NCBI RefSeq assembly: GCF_009756665.1
Contig: NZ_CP037953.1
Location: 558,001 to 622,000 of the forward strand
Direction of reading: 5' to 3'
Source: Permianibacter aggregans
Lineage (GTDB): Bacteria > Pseudomonadota > Gammaproteobacteria > Enterobacterales > Permianibacteraceae
DNA length: 64,000 nt
Of the stretch, positions 48,156 through 57,312 are shown piece after piece (position 1 is the first letter of the stretch; each line of letters begins with the position of its first letter). The translations under genes and the position numbers were made by a program. The notes under the pieces are model-generated. The model had not been told where the DNA came from and did not search any database. It saw only the letters and a program-made list of their open reading frames with translations.

Positions 48156-48685
48156 TGAGGCGAGCGCGAGGTTTTACCGCGCTGGAGTTTATCGTCATTT
48201 GCACGATTGTTGCGGGCATTGTCTGGGCGTTGATCCCGCGCATCACCGACACGCTGAAGCTTGCCCATGAACAGGCCGTAATGAATACCGGCATCGCGCT
48301 TCGAGAGAATGTTCAGTGGGCGCAACGCAAGTGGCTCGCCGCCGCCAACCATCCAAACATTATCGATTGGCCCAATACCGCCAGTCGCACGCTGATGCTG
48401 AACCCGGCTGGTTTTCCGATTGGTGGCCCGGAACACTCTAGCGAACAGACGCTGAGCGCATTGCGCTGTGCCTGGCTCTGGCAGGGCCTGCTCGGCGGCA
48501 GTCCGCCTGCGGCAGCCATCAGCGGCGACAGTACCTACCGGGTATTGACCGATTATCAGCCGGAACAGGGGCTGGGCTGCCTTTATCGTTATCGGCTTGC
48601 CGGCACCATGTCGATAAGGTACTACCCGGACACCGGCACAGTTTTGATAGACCATCGTTTCGAATCAGACGCCGTCGGACGCTGA
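48155..48685 (+). CDS. mshF: MshF-like prepilin-type protein
   Basis: This 176-residue protein has a short basic leader (MRRARG), then FTALEFIVICTIVAGIVWAL, a prepilin-type helix with Glu at +5 after the expected Gly/Phe cleavage site. The C-terminal part contains two to three cysteines and is not similar to anything I can name. Position between mshG and mshA is that of mshF in other MSHA clusters, and the call depends partly on this. The ATG shares its A with the mshG stop (TGATG). Confidence 0.75.
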   Translation: MRRARGFTALEFIVICTIVAGIVWALIPRITDTLKLAHEQAVMNTGIALRENVQWAQRKWLAAANHPNIIDWPNTASRTLMLNPAGFPIGGPEHSSEQTLSALRCAWLWQGLLGGSPPAAAISGDSTYRVLTDYQPEQGLGCLYRYRLAGTMSIRYYPDTGTVLIDHRFESDAVGR

Positions 48686-48892
48686 ACGATTTGGGCCGAT
48701 TTACCGCCAATCAGAAATTTCGGCGGAAACTGGCACAATTCCATAGATTTCCTAAAATGATGGTAAGCTGGATTTAGAAAGCTCTGAAAACCACGGTCTT
48801 TCAGAGATTTCTGTAGGGACATCGTTGCTTCGCCGAAGCGGCAATAACAAGGAAAGCAAACAACCGATTCATTCCTACTATTGGAGAGCACT
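48686..48892 (+). promoter_or_regulatory. mshA upstream region with leader hairpin
   Basis: This 207-base gap before the major pilin gene is the largest within the cluster and probably holds a second promoter for high pilin expression. It contains a perfect 8-bp hairpin, ctctgaaa (48782-48789) and tttcagag (48799-48806), without a strong T-run. TTGGAGAG just before the ATG at 48893 is a good ribosome-binding site. I see no clear -35/-10 pair. Confidence 0.45.
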
Positions 48893-49327
48893 ATGAAACA
48901 ACGTGGTTTCACCCTGATCGAACTGATCGTCGTGATCGTCATCCTCGGTATTCTGGCCGCCACCGCCGCCCCGCTTTTTGTCGATTTGAAAGCAGACGCC
49001 AACCGTGCCGTATTACAGGGTGTCGAAGCATCGGTTCGTAGCGCCTCGACCCTGGTTTACGCCAAAGCTCAAATTGCTGGTCAAACCGGTGCCACGGGTA
49101 CGGTAGTCATCAATGGTAACAACATCTCCACAGCATATGGCTACCCAGCCACTTCGGCGTTAACCAGCGTACTGACCCTGTCACCCGCAGCAGACTTCAA
49201 TACTGCTACAGCGGGAACCATTCAGCTGGTAAAGGCAACCACTCCTGCTGACTGCCAGATTGTTTATGCCGAACCCACTGCGGTTAACACCGAGCCGGCG
49301 ATTACCATTACCAACACCGGTTGCTGA
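48893..49327 (+). CDS. mshA: MSHA major pilin MshA
   Basis: This 144-residue type IV prepilin has a five-residue leader (MKQRG), then FTLIELIVVIVILGILAATAAP, the canonical cleavage site and hydrophobic assembly helix with Glu at +5. The globular part is Ala/Thr-rich, with a pair of cysteines near the C-terminus (ADCQIVY and the terminal GC) that should form the D-loop disulfide. The ATG at 48893 follows a strong ribosome-binding site. It is the only major-pilin-type gene here; a separate mshB is not seen. Confidence 0.93.
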   Translation: MKQRGFTLIELIVVIVILGILAATAAPLFVDLKADANRAVLQGVEASVRSASTLVYAKAQIAGQTGATGTVVINGNNISTAYGYPATSALTSVLTLSPAADFNTATAGTIQLVKATTPADCQIVYAEPTAVNTEPAITITNTGC

Positions 49328-49331
49328 ATTT

Positions 49332-49793
49332 GTGCCCCGGCGACAGCAAAAGCAGCAACATCACGTTGCTGCTTTTACCTTGCTTGAACTGATCATCACG
49401 ATCATCATTATCGGCGTGCTAGCTGCTGTTGCCGCCCCAATCTTCTTCTCGGAATCCTCGTTTTCCTCAACAGCCGCTCGCGACGAAATGCTCACCGCCT
49501 TGCGCAATGCGCAGCAGCGGGCCATGGCTGATGCCGGCACAGTCACCTGCTTCATCACCACCAGCAACAGTTACAGTGTTAATCGTGCTTGTACACCCGG
49601 TGCAGACGGCACACCAATCATGCTGCCGGAACGTAGCGGTTCTTACCCTCGCGCACTACCCGATAGTGTTACCGTTGCACCGGCAACCAAACTGATATTC
49701 GGTTCACTCGGCACCACGACAGCAACAACGTTTGTATTCAGTGGTGGCGACAGGCTTTGTGTGGAGGCCAGCGGTTATGCCTATGCCTGCTGA
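49332..49793 (+). CDS. mshC: MSHA minor prepilin MshC
   Basis: This is a 153-residue prepilin-like protein. The best start is the GTG at 49332, five bases after the mshA stop, which gives the leader VPRRQQKQQHHVAA before FTLLELIITIIIIGVLAAVAAP. The residue at -1 is Ala, where prepilin peptidase normally needs Gly. An ATG at 49266 inside mshA is a longer alternative. Two Cys pairs (VTCF/RACT and RLCV/YAC) may form disulfides. A perfect hairpin lies in the leader codons (49348-49376). It probably belongs to the tip complex of minor pilins. Confidence 0.82.
   Translation: MPRRQQKQQHHVAAFTLLELIITIIIIGVLAAVAAPIFFSESSFSSTAARDEMLTALRNAQQRAMADAGTVTCFITTSNSYSVNRACTPGADGTPIMLPERSGSYPRALPDSVTVAPATKLIFGSLGTTTATTFVFSGGDRLCVEASGYAYAC
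49348..49376 (+). terminator. Terminator-like hairpin inside the mshC leader
   Basis: A perfect 12-bp stem (aaaagcagcaac at 49348-49359, gttgctgctttt at 49365-49376) closes on a 5-base loop and ends in TTTT. It lies 20 bases past the mshA stop and within the first codons of mshC. It may act as a partial terminator or mRNA 3'-end stabiliser that keeps mshA expression above that of the minor pilins. The T-run is short, so full termination is unlikely. Confidence 0.6.
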
Positions 49794-50328
49794 ACACCTC
49801 CGTCACTGTTTTTTGCATGACATCAAACAGCGAGGCTTTACGCTGATTGAACTGATTGTCACGATTATCGTCACCGCCATCGCGTTCACTGCGCTCAGTG
49901 TCTGGATGCTAGGCGCCAATCGTGACAGTGTCGATCCGGTGATCAGCATGCGCGCCGCGACACTTGGTCAGGCGTACCTTGAGGAAATCCTCAGCAAGCG
50001 TTTTGACGAGCAGAACAGTCCCGGCGGTATCCCGCGCTGCAATGACGATGGCCCAGCCTGTACTTCAGCCGCCAACTTTGGCCCCGATGGCGAAACCCGT
50101 GAATTTTTTGATGATGTCGATGATTATCATGGCTTGAGCGAGTCACCACCGCGTAACAATTTCGGTAACGAGCGTAGTCAGTACAATAACTTCTCAGTCG
50201 CGGTCAGCGTCAGCTACGACGGCGGCACATTTGGCTTGTCGGCGCAGGAGTTGAAACGGATTGAGGTAACTGTGCGCACGCCCAGCGGCTTTCCATTTGT
50301 GTTCACCGCGTATCGGGGGAACTTCTGA
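49777..50328 (+). CDS. mshD: MSHA minor prepilin MshD
   Basis: This is a 183-residue prepilin-like protein. The leader from the ATG at 49777 (MPMPAEHLRHCFLHDIKQRG) ends at the standard Gly before FTLIELIVTIIVTAIAFTAL, with Glu at +5. GGAGG lies nine bases upstream; another in-frame ATG is two codons later. The start overlaps mshC by 17 bases. The mature part contains an acidic DDVDDYHGLSE-type stretch and the TVRTPSGFPFVFTAYRGNF ending typical of GspI/PilV-like MshD proteins. Confidence 0.88.
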   Translation: MPMPAEHLRHCFLHDIKQRGFTLIELIVTIIVTAIAFTALSVWMLGANRDSVDPVISMRAATLGQAYLEEILSKRFDEQNSPGGIPRCNDDGPACTSAANFGPDGETREFFDDVDDYHGLSESPPRNNFGNERSQYNNFSVAVSVSYDGGTFGLSAQELKRIEVTVRTPSGFPFVFTAYRGNF

Positions 50329-51107
50329 TGCGCAGCCATGGCTTCACGCTGATTGAACTGATTGTCGTGATCGTCATCATCGGTATCTTGAGTGTCGGTT
50401 TCACCTCGCTCTATACGCAAAGCATTGATCAGTATCTCGACGCCAATCGTCGCAGTGATTTGAGCGCAACCGCGCGGCTGGCGCTGGAACGGGTCAGCCG
50501 GGAATTGCGCGATGCCTTACCCAACAGTGTCCGTGTCACGCCCTCCGGCAACTGCGTTGAATTTCGACCGCTTGCCACTGCCCAGTACTATCTTGACATT
50601 CCGATTGCGGCACCGGCTTCATCATTCAGTGCCATTACATTCCCCTTGCCAAGCAGCGGTAGTTGGTCTGCGGCGATCATGCCGCTCGACATTGCAGATA
50701 GTTACGATACCTCGGCCAGCAACAGCAAAGCGGTGGTTGGTATTGCCAGTGTGAGTCCGCTCGGCACCAATAGCGTGCAGGTCAATCTGGTCAGCGCCAA
50801 CCGCTTTCCGCGCACCTCTCCTGCACGCCGCTTTTTTGTCACGGGCACGCCGATTTCATTCTGTGTCAGCGCGGGTGAATTACGTCGCTACCAAGGCTAT
50901 GGCGTACAAGCCACGCAACCAACACCGGGTTCCGGCTTAAGTGGCGGCGATTTGCTGGCCCGAAATATCGTCAATCCGGCAGCGATTTTTCAGTATCAGG
51001 CCGGCACTCTGGAACGCAACGCACTGTTGACCGTGGCGCTGGATTTACGCAGCGGCGACGAACAAATTCGTCATGAGCATGAGGTATTGATTCGCAATGT
51101 ACCGTGA
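50328..51107 (+). CDS. mshO: MSHA minor prepilin MshO
   Basis: This 259-residue prepilin-like protein of the PilW/GspJ type has the leader MRSHG and then FTLIELIVVIVIIGILSVGF with Glu at +5. The LALERVSRELRDALPNSVRV block shortly after the helix is the common hallmark of MshO/GspJ. The ATG shares its A with the mshD stop (TGATG). Confidence 0.92.
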   Translation: MRSHGFTLIELIVVIVIIGILSVGFTSLYTQSIDQYLDANRRSDLSATARLALERVSRELRDALPNSVRVTPSGNCVEFRPLATAQYYLDIPIAAPASSFSAITFPLPSSGSWSAAIMPLDIADSYDTSASNSKAVVGIASVSPLGTNSVQVNLVSANRFPRTSPARRFFVTGTPISFCVSAGELRRYQGYGVQATQPTPGSGLSGGDLLARNIVNPAAIFQYQAGTLERNALLTVALDLRSGDEQIRHEHEVLIRNVP

Positions 51108-51537
51108 AGCTCAACAATCAATGACCTTAGTTTCCCCACCGGTGGCTTGGAGTCGGATGAGCGGTTTCAGTTTGCCGGCCGCGATGTTCATACTGGTGGT
51201 GCTGGCCTTGCTCGCCGCAGCGGTGTATCGCACCGTTGCCATCAGCAACAGCAGTGTCGCGCTGGAGATGCTTTCTGCCCGCGCCTTTCTGGCGGCTGAA
51301 AGTGGTGCCCAGGCGACGATGATGCAGTTGTTTCCGACCAATGGAGCACCAGCCAGTTGCGGTATGCCGAGTTGGAATTTAACCGGCAGCGGCTTTAACA
51401 ACTGCACCGTGCAGGTACGCTGCAACACCACCACAGCCGATAGCGTAACGGTTTATGCCATCAGCAGCGTCGGCCGCTGCCAGGCTGGCGACTTACAAGC
51501 CAGTCGAACGCTGGAAGTGTTGGCCAATGAGTCCTAG
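51097..51537 (+). CDS. mshP: MSHA minor pilin-like protein MshP
   Basis: This 146-residue protein has a long leader of about 22 residues ending MSG, then FSLPAAMFILVVLALLAAAVY. The Glu normally at +5 is replaced by Ala, which is usual in MshP/PilX/GspK-type tip pilins. ARAFLAAESGAQATMM follows the helix, another feature of this group. It overlaps mshO by 11 bases. Confidence 0.88.
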   Translation: MYREAQQSMTLVSPPVAWSRMSGFSLPAAMFILVVLALLAAAVYRTVAISNSSVALEMLSARAFLAAESGAQATMMQLFPTNGAPASCGMPSWNLTGSGFNNCTVQVRCNTTTADSVTVYAISSVGRCQAGDLQASRTLEVLANES

Positions 51538-51546
51538 GTTGTCACC

Positions 51547-54500
51547 ATGCATGTAGTTCTGAAATTTTGGTGCATACTCGCCAATACACGACCGATGATT
51601 TTCGGCGTTCTTTCGGTATTGCTGCTGAGTCAGCCAGTAGATGCCGCAGTCAGTTATATCGGTCAGGACGTAGAGGTCGCCACGAGCAACAGCGCCACCA
51701 GCCTGACCGTCACCCCGGCGAGTGGCACCCAGGAAGGCGATTTGTTGCTGGCGCACCTGACGGTGCGTTCGGACAACTTTGGCATCCCGCCATCGGGCTG
51801 GACCGCCGTGTTCAATCTGACCAACGACGGTGTACGCCATCAACTCTGGTATCGAATCGTGCCGACCGGCGGACTCGGCAATCAAACCTTTAGCTTTGAC
51901 GACGATGGTCGTGCGGTGTTGGGGGTGTCGACTCTGCGCGGCGCCGACCCGTCGAATCCGATTGCCGCTTATGGCAGCAACAGCGATTGGTGGTGGACAG
52001 CCACGGCACCGTCGGTCGATGTGACTACCGCCGACAGCTACGCCTTGGCGTATTTTGCTGGGGATGATGGCAACGAGTCATTTACGCTCGCCACCACCGG
52101 TCGCATTCCCGCTTGGTCGCACCGAACCACCGGTGGCAGCAGTAATGGGGTATCTGGTGCGATGTGGCATTTTCCACGCAGCTCCACCGGACCTTCCGGC
52201 TCGACCGATGCCAATTACTGGTTTGACGAATGGTCGGCAGTAACCGTGATCATCGCTCCGGGCACCCCATTTAGCTGCTTCGCTGATGATTTCAATCGCG
52301 CGTCGGGAGTCGGTAGCGATTGGGCAGTCGCCTTCAGCTCAGGTTCTTTCGGATCACCACAAATTATCAATAACCGGTTGCGACTGACCAATGCCAGCAG
52401 CAACGCGGCCACCGCAGCGACTTTGCAGCGAGTATTCCCAGGTGCCGGTAATTACGTCGAACTGGAATTCATCATGTATGCCTATGGTGGCAACGGCGCT
52501 GATGGTATTGCGATTATTCTTTCCGACGCCGAAACCACTCCGCAGCCGGGTGGCTATGGTGGCTCGCTCGGTTATGCACAGCGCTGCGGTATCGACGGTT
52601 TTGCCGGCGGCTGGCTTGGCATCGGCCTGGATGAGTACGGCAATTACTCGACCAACGGAGAATGCCGTGTTGCCGGTCCAGGCTTTCGTACCGACGCCAT
52701 TGCGGTACGCGGCTCTGGCAGCGGCACCTCGGGTTATCGTTATATCGCTGGCACCAATTCACTGTCTCCCGGTGTCGATCAAAATAGCAGCGGCCACCGT
52801 TATCGGATTCGCATCGACGCCCGCACCAACGTAATTCCCGTTACCGTTGACCGTGACACTACTGGCACCGGCAACAACTATTCCAATCTAATTTCCATTG
52901 CCAACATCGCCACGGCAACTGGCCAGGCGGCATTGCCGGAAAACCTGTTGTTGTCACTGACCGGTTCCACCGGTGGCTCCAATAATATTCATGAGATAGA
53001 TAATCTCGGCGTTTGCGCATTACAGATGGATCCAATTACTGAACAGATTGATCATTTCGACTTCACGCCGTTGGAAACGCCGCTTACTTGCAAACCGACG
53101 CTCATGCGCGTGCGTGCCTGTATGGATGCAAACTGCACAAGCACCTACAACGGCAACGTGAGCGTTAATCTCGGTCCGAGCGGCTGGCAAGGCTCGCAGC
53201 CTTATACGCTGACCAATGGTATCGGTGAATTCTATTTCAGCCGAACGACGATTGGCGCTCAAACCACATTCACGGTCACCAACAGTTCGGTGCCGATAAA
53301 ACCGTTTTCACAAATCACGTGCAATGGTGTATCGCCGTGTTCGATTGTTTGGCAAGACGCCGGCCTTGATTTCAACATGCCTACACTCACCAGCAACAAA
53401 CCGAGTAACGCTTTTAACATTCGTGCGGTGAAAAAAGATGACACAACACAAAGCTGTGCACCGGCATTTACCGGTAGTCGCACGGTTAGTTTTTATTCGA
53501 ACTATCAGAATCCGGCATCCGGTTCTGCGGCAATGTCCGTTCGCGATACCAGTACCCCTGCGCTGACCAGCATCGGACAAAGCTTTGCCAGCCGCACACC
53601 GATAACTTTGAATTTTAACAACAACGGCGAGGCGCAAATTCATGCTCATTATCCGGATGCCGGCGAGATTCGCCTGTATGCCCATTACCAAGGCAGCGCC
53701 GCCAATAATGACAATGGACTGGTGCTAAGCGGAGACAGCTATGATGTTGCCGTTCCAGCCGGCTTCTGCGTCGAAGCAATGACATTTGCTTCGCCATCGA
53801 CACCTCTCCCCAGTTGCGATGACGCCAATTGTCCGGGCTATCAACGAGCTGGTGAGAGTTTTCCGTTGCGCATCAGCGCGCGTGCATGGCAAGCCGATGG
53901 CGAAACCGGTACGGAACTCTGCGACAATCTGCCGACACCGAATTTTCGGCATGTTGATTTTGAACTGACGCACCAACGCGAAAGCGATTCAGACTTGCTC
54001 GTCGATGGCGCGCTTGGTGTTGATGACAACATCGAAATCACCACCAATGGCACCGTCACGCTGAATAATCAAACGCTTTCCGAAGCGGGTCGCTTCCTAA
54101 TTTCAACAAGTATTGCCAACAACTATTTCGGGATACCGCTGCCGGTTTCCAGCAGCGCACCGATCGGTCGCATCTACCCCTATCGCTACGACATTACCGA
54201 TTTGGTTTACGAGGCCGCCTGCGATGTGCCCACTACCACCACGCCTTTTACCTATGCGGGCTTAGCTACAGCGCCGATAAAACCCGGGCAACTGATTCCA
54301 TTCGGCGCCAGCATTCGGGCCGTCAACAAAGCAGGCCAGGTGCTGACCAATTATCACGGTGCGTACGCCAAGTTGAATGGCGAAGAACCGGTGTTTGCCG
54401 ACTTCTCCGGTGCCGTTGCAGCGAGCGATGGCGATTTTTTCAGCAGCGCCGAATTAGGTTTTCTGGTCGGTATCAGCAATTTCGTCCCGAACGATTTGCA

Positions 54501-55050
54501 GTACCGTTTCAACAGCCCAAGAGCGCCCTACGAGGTCAGCGCGCAACTGTCCGTAACTGACTCCGATGGCGCGACCGGTAGCTCTGAGATCTCCGTTGCT
54601 CGTGAATATCGTCTCGGTCGATTGCGCGTGGAGAATGCTTACGGTCCGGAACAACTACCATTACCCATTCCTCTGCGTGCCGAATATTTTGACGGGACTC
54701 GTTATCGACAAAATGCCGCCGATAACTGCACAACTTACCTCGGCAGCAATGCCAGCCTTGCTGATGGCTCAATGAGCGCAACGCTAACCCCGGTTGCCGG
54801 CCCAAGCTCGGAGCAAACCATGCAGACGGGAGCCAGCACAGGCGCCAACCCGTTGTTGTTGACAGCACCCGGAACGGGAAATGTCGGCAGCGTCAATGTG
54901 ATTTACACGCCGCCAGTATGGTTGCAGTTTGACTGGAACAATGATGGTAGTAACGATGCAACCACTACCGGCGTCGCGACGTTCGGCCGCTATCGGGGCT
55001 CGGATCGGGTGATTTATTGGCGCGAGCAACGGCCGCCAATCATTCCGTAA
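51547..55050 (+). CDS. mshQ: Large MSHA-associated surface protein MshQ with L-type lectin-like and DUF6701 domains
   Basis: This is a 1,167-residue exported protein with a signal peptide ending near residue 34. Residues 35 to about 235 form a beta domain rich in Ser, Thr and Trp. About 243-490 looks like an L-type (legume-like) lectin domain, with DDFNRASGVGSDW, NGADGIAIIL, GGSLGYA and GGWLGIGLDEYGN. The rest (about 500-1,165) fits DUF6701 as found in MshQ, with several cysteine pairs and the ending WLQFDWNNDG... GVATFGRYRGSDRVIYWRE. It is the last gene of the operon and the probable pilus-tip or cell-surface adhesin; sugar binding is inferred. Confidence 0.92.
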   Translation: MHVVLKFWCILANTRPMIFGVLSVLLLSQPVDAAVSYIGQDVEVATSNSATSLTVTPASGTQEGDLLLAHLTVRSDNFGIPPSGWTAVFNLTNDGVRHQLWYRIVPTGGLGNQTFSFDDDGRAVLGVSTLRGADPSNPIAAYGSNSDWWWTATAPSVDVTTADSYALAYFAGDDGNESFTLATTGRIPAWSHRTTGGSSNGVSGAMWHFPRSSTGPSGSTDANYWFDEWSAVTVIIAPGTPFSCFADDFNRASGVGSDWAVAFSSGSFGSPQIINNRLRLTNASSNAATAATLQRVFPGAGNYVELEFIMYAYGGNGADGIAIILSDAETTPQPGGYGGSLGYAQRCGIDGFAGGWLGIGLDEYGNYSTNGECRVAGPGFRTDAIAVRGSGSGTSGYRYIAGTNSLSPGVDQNSSGHRYRIRIDARTNVIPVTVDRDTTGTGNNYSNLISIANIATATGQAALPENLLLSLTGSTGGSNNIHEIDNLGVCALQMDPITEQIDHFDFTPLETPLTCKPTLMRVRACMDANCTSTYNGNVSVNLGPSGWQGSQPYTLTNGIGEFYFSRTTIGAQTTFTVTNSSVPIKPFSQITCNGVSPCSIVWQDAGLDFNMPTLTSNKPSNAFNIRAVKKDDTTQSCAPAFTGSRTVSFYSNYQNPASGSAAMSVRDTSTPALTSIGQSFASRTPITLNFNNNGEAQIHAHYPDAGEIRLYAHYQGSAANNDNGLVLSGDSYDVAVPAGFCVEAMTFASPSTPLPSCDDANCPGYQRAGESFPLRISARAWQADGETGTELCDNLPTPNFRHVDFELTHQRESDSDLLVDGALGVDDNIEITTNGTVTLNNQTLSEAGRFLISTSIANNYFGIPLPVSSSAPIGRIYPYRYDITDLVYEAACDVPTTTTPFTYAGLATAPIKPGQLIPFGASIRAVNKAGQVLTNYHGAYAKLNGEEPVFADFSGAVAASDGDFFSSAELGFLVGISNFVPNDLQYRFNSPRAPYEVSAQLSVTDSDGATGSSEISVAREYRLGRLRVENAYGPEQLPLPIPLRAEYFDGTRYRQNAADNCTTYLGSNASLADGSMSATLTPVAGPSSEQTMQTGASTGANPLLLTAPGTGNVGSVNVIYTPPVWLQFDWNNDGSNDATTTGVATFGRYRGSDRVIYWREQRPPIIP

Positions 55051-55069
55051 AACAATTATCGATGAGGAC

Positions 55070-55663
55070 TCACGCCATCAACCAGGCTTGTATGGCGCGG
55101 CCGAACAGGTAAAACAACAGCACGATTAGCAGCGCCCACAAACCGGCTTTTAATTTATTCCGCTGCCACAGTGTTTCGGCCTCATCGCCGTAGTGATGCA
55201 CCAGCCACACCAGGCCAAAATATCGGATGGCGCGCGCGATGCTTGCAGCCAGCAAGAAAAGCCAGAACGAATAGTCACCCGCTCCGGCTGCCAGCATGCC
55301 GATCTGAAACGGAATGGGTGAAATGCCAGTCGCCAAAACAAAAAGAAAGCCATGATCGCGCAACATCTCGCGCATGTTTTTATAAGCATCCGGCGAGGCA
55401 AACCATTCGATGATCGGCTGCCCCAGCCACTGCATCAGGTAAGCGCCAACCAGATAAAACAAGCTGGCACCCAACAGGCAGGTAATGGTTACGACCGCGG
55501 CGGTTCGCAACATCCTATCGCGATTACGAATCAGAAAAGGGATCAGAACGGATTCCAGCGGAATCGGCAGAATCGTTGTTTCCAGAAATGAAAACACACC
55601 CAGCACCGTCCATGGATAACGCGTTTCAAAAACCTGGCGATAGAAACTCTCCAGCCATTTCAC
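55070..55663 (-). CDS. VTT-domain (DedA/YqaA-like) membrane protein
   Basis: This 197-residue protein has about four to five membrane segments. The VTT-type re-entrant elements are visible as FSFLETTILPIPLESVLIPFL near residues 24-45 and LATGISPIPFQIGMLAAGAG near 112-131. The N-terminal YPWTVLGVFSFLE arrangement is YqaA-like. Relatives move lipids or support the proton-motive force. It lies 22 bases after purT on the same strand and converges on mshQ, from which it is separated by 19 bases. Confidence 0.88.
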   Translation of the reverse strand: MKWLESFYRQVFETRYPWTVLGVFSFLETTILPIPLESVLIPFLIRNRDRMLRTAAVVTITCLLGASLFYLVGAYLMQWLGQPIIEWFASPDAYKNMREMLRDHGFLFVLATGISPIPFQIGMLAAGAGDYSFWLFLLAASIARAIRYFGLVWLVHHYGDEAETLWQRNKLKAGLWALLIVLLFYLFGRAIQAWLMA

Positions 55664-55685
55664 CCGGACGCGCCCTGTTGCTTGT

Positions 55686-56903
55686 TTAGCGCTTGCTTGG
55701 ATAAGAAACGTTTTTTACCGCACCACCAGCAACACTAACCGTGGTCGCCACATTCAATGCTTTGTCGCGAGCATCCTGAATGCTATCGCCACGCGCCAGG
55801 CCAACGCCCATACGTCGCTTGCCTTTGACTTCCGGCTTGCCAAACAAGCGAAGTTGGGTATCCGGTGCCTTCATCGCCTCCGCAAGGTTACCGAACTGTA
55901 CTGACTGCGAGTCGCCTTCGATTAACATCGCACATGACGCACTCGGTCCCCACTGACGAATGATCGGAATCGGCAAGCCGAGAATGGCTCGGGCATGCAA
56001 AGCAAATTCGGATAACTCCTGCGATACCAGCGTCACCAACCCGGTGTCGTGCGGTCGCGGACTGACTTCGGAAAATATCGCCTTGTCGCCTTTGATGAAT
56101 AACTCAACACCAAAGATGCCGCGACCACCGAGCGCTTCGGTAATTTTCGCTGCGATGTGTTGCGATTCTGCCAAGGCTTTTTCCGACATCGGCTGCGGCT
56201 GCCAGGATTCGCGGTAATCGCCATCGACTTGAACATGACCAATTGGCGCACAGAATTGCGTGCCGGAATTCGAACGCACGATCAGCAGTGTGATTTCATA
56301 ATCAAAATCAACAAAACCTTCGACAATCACCCTGCCCTTGCCGGCACGGCCACCTTCCTGCGCGTACTGCCAGGCATGATCAATATCGCCTTCTGCTTTG
56401 ATTACGCTTTGGCCTTTGCCGGAACTGCTCATGATCGGTTTGACGACACAAGGCATCCCAACCGTTTTCACCGCTGCCCGAAACGAGGCTTCATCATCAG
56501 CAAACTGATAGGGAGACGTCGGCAAGCCAAGCTCTTCGGCGGCGAGGCGGCGAATTCCCTCACGATTCATCGTCAGCTTCGCGGCACGCGCGGTGGGAAT
56601 CACTGTGTAGCCTTCGCTTTCCAGCTCCAGCAAAGAATCGGTCGCAATCGCTTCAATTTCCGGCACGATAAACGCCGGTTTTTCTTGTTCCACGACCGCA
56701 CGCAACGCGGCGCCATCGAGCATATTGATCACATGCGAACGATGAGCGACCTGCATCGCCGGCGCTTTGGCGTAGCGATCAACGGCAATGATCTCACAGC
56801 CGAAACGTTGTAGCTCGATTACCACTTCTTTTCCGAGCTCACCGCAACCGAGCATCATGATGCGGGTGGCGTTAGCGGTTAATGGTGTTCCGATAGTTGT
56901 CAT
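55686..56903 (-). CDS. purT: Formate-dependent phosphoribosylglycinamide formyltransferase
   Basis: This 405-residue ATP-grasp enzyme formylates glycinamide ribonucleotide using formate and ATP in purine synthesis. Conserved blocks include [21 protein letters not shown] at the N-terminus, [73 protein letters not shown] and the C-terminal [10 protein letters not shown]. The length matches the family. Its promoter must lie in or next to the structured element upstream. Confidence 0.96.
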   Translation of the reverse strand: MTTIGTPLTANATRIMMLGCGELGKEVVIELQRFGCEIIAVDRYAKAPAMQVAHRSHVINMLDGAALRAVVEQEKPAFIVPEIEAIATDSLLELESEGYTVIPTARAAKLTMNREGIRRLAAEELGLPTSPYQFADDEASFRAAVKTVGMPCVVKPIMSSSGKGQSVIKAEGDIDHAWQYAQEGGRAGKGRVIVEGFVDFDYEITLLIVRSNSGTQFCAPIGHVQVDGDYRESWQPQPMSEKALAESQHIAAKITEALGGRGIFGVELFIKGDKAIFSEVSPRPHDTGLVTLVSQELSEFALHARAILGLPIPIIRQWGPSASCAMLIEGDSQSVQFGNLAEAMKAPDTQLRLFGKPEVKGKRRMGVGLARGDSIQDARDKALNVATTVSVAGGAVKNVSYPSKR

Positions 56904-57312
56904 AGTGAATTACTCATTTTTGTAAAACCAATCCGTTTAAAAAAGATTAAAAAATTGATCGTCTTGTTTTGTCGAAGCCAAAAACACCAGAAAAGAAAAA
57001 ACGGGGCCCCGTATGCGCCAGCCGGCAACGAGCGTTCGTAGGCCGGGTATGCCAGCAGGGACAGCTGGCATAGCACTGATAAGGCATGGATGCCGCGTCA
57101 GTGCGGCCCGAGCCAGAGAATGCTCGTTGCCGGAACGGCCTAGTCGAAGCAGAATAACTTTCCTGGCGCTTCGGGGCGCGCTTCTCTTTGGGTACTTTCT
57201 CTTGCGCGAACAAGAGAAAGTACCTCGGTCGCCGGTCCGAGAACCGGCAAACGCAAAAGTCGAAAGACATTGGGTTGCGCTAGGCACCAGAAAGATTCGA
57301 TCAAACACAACC
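56904..57312. repeat. Structured intergenic element (probable dispersed repeat) upstream of purT
   Basis: This 409-base gap has no credible gene but is dense with inverted repeats. An outer pair (ccggcaacgagc at 57022-57033 and gctcgttgccgg at 57122-57133, extendable to 16 pairs) encloses two inner hairpins: tatgccagc/gctggcata (57048-57056, 57064-57072) and gcactga/tcagtgc (57073-57079, 57098-57104). Outside follow cgaagc/gcttcg (57145-57150, 57168-57173), a perfect 14-bp hairpin (57191-57204 with 57211-57224, loop cgcgaa) and gccggt/accggc (57231-57236, 57243-57248). The 14-bp 'GTACTTTCTCTTG' type hairpin resembles a motif widely dispersed in gammaproteobacterial intergenic regions. The short frames across it look like spurious translations of such repeats. 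Confidence 0.6.

Noticed and set aside
48729-48750. TGGCAC resembling a sigma-54 -24 element upstream of mshA
   Set aside because: There is no GC at the required -12 spacing, so it does not form a sigma-54 promoter.
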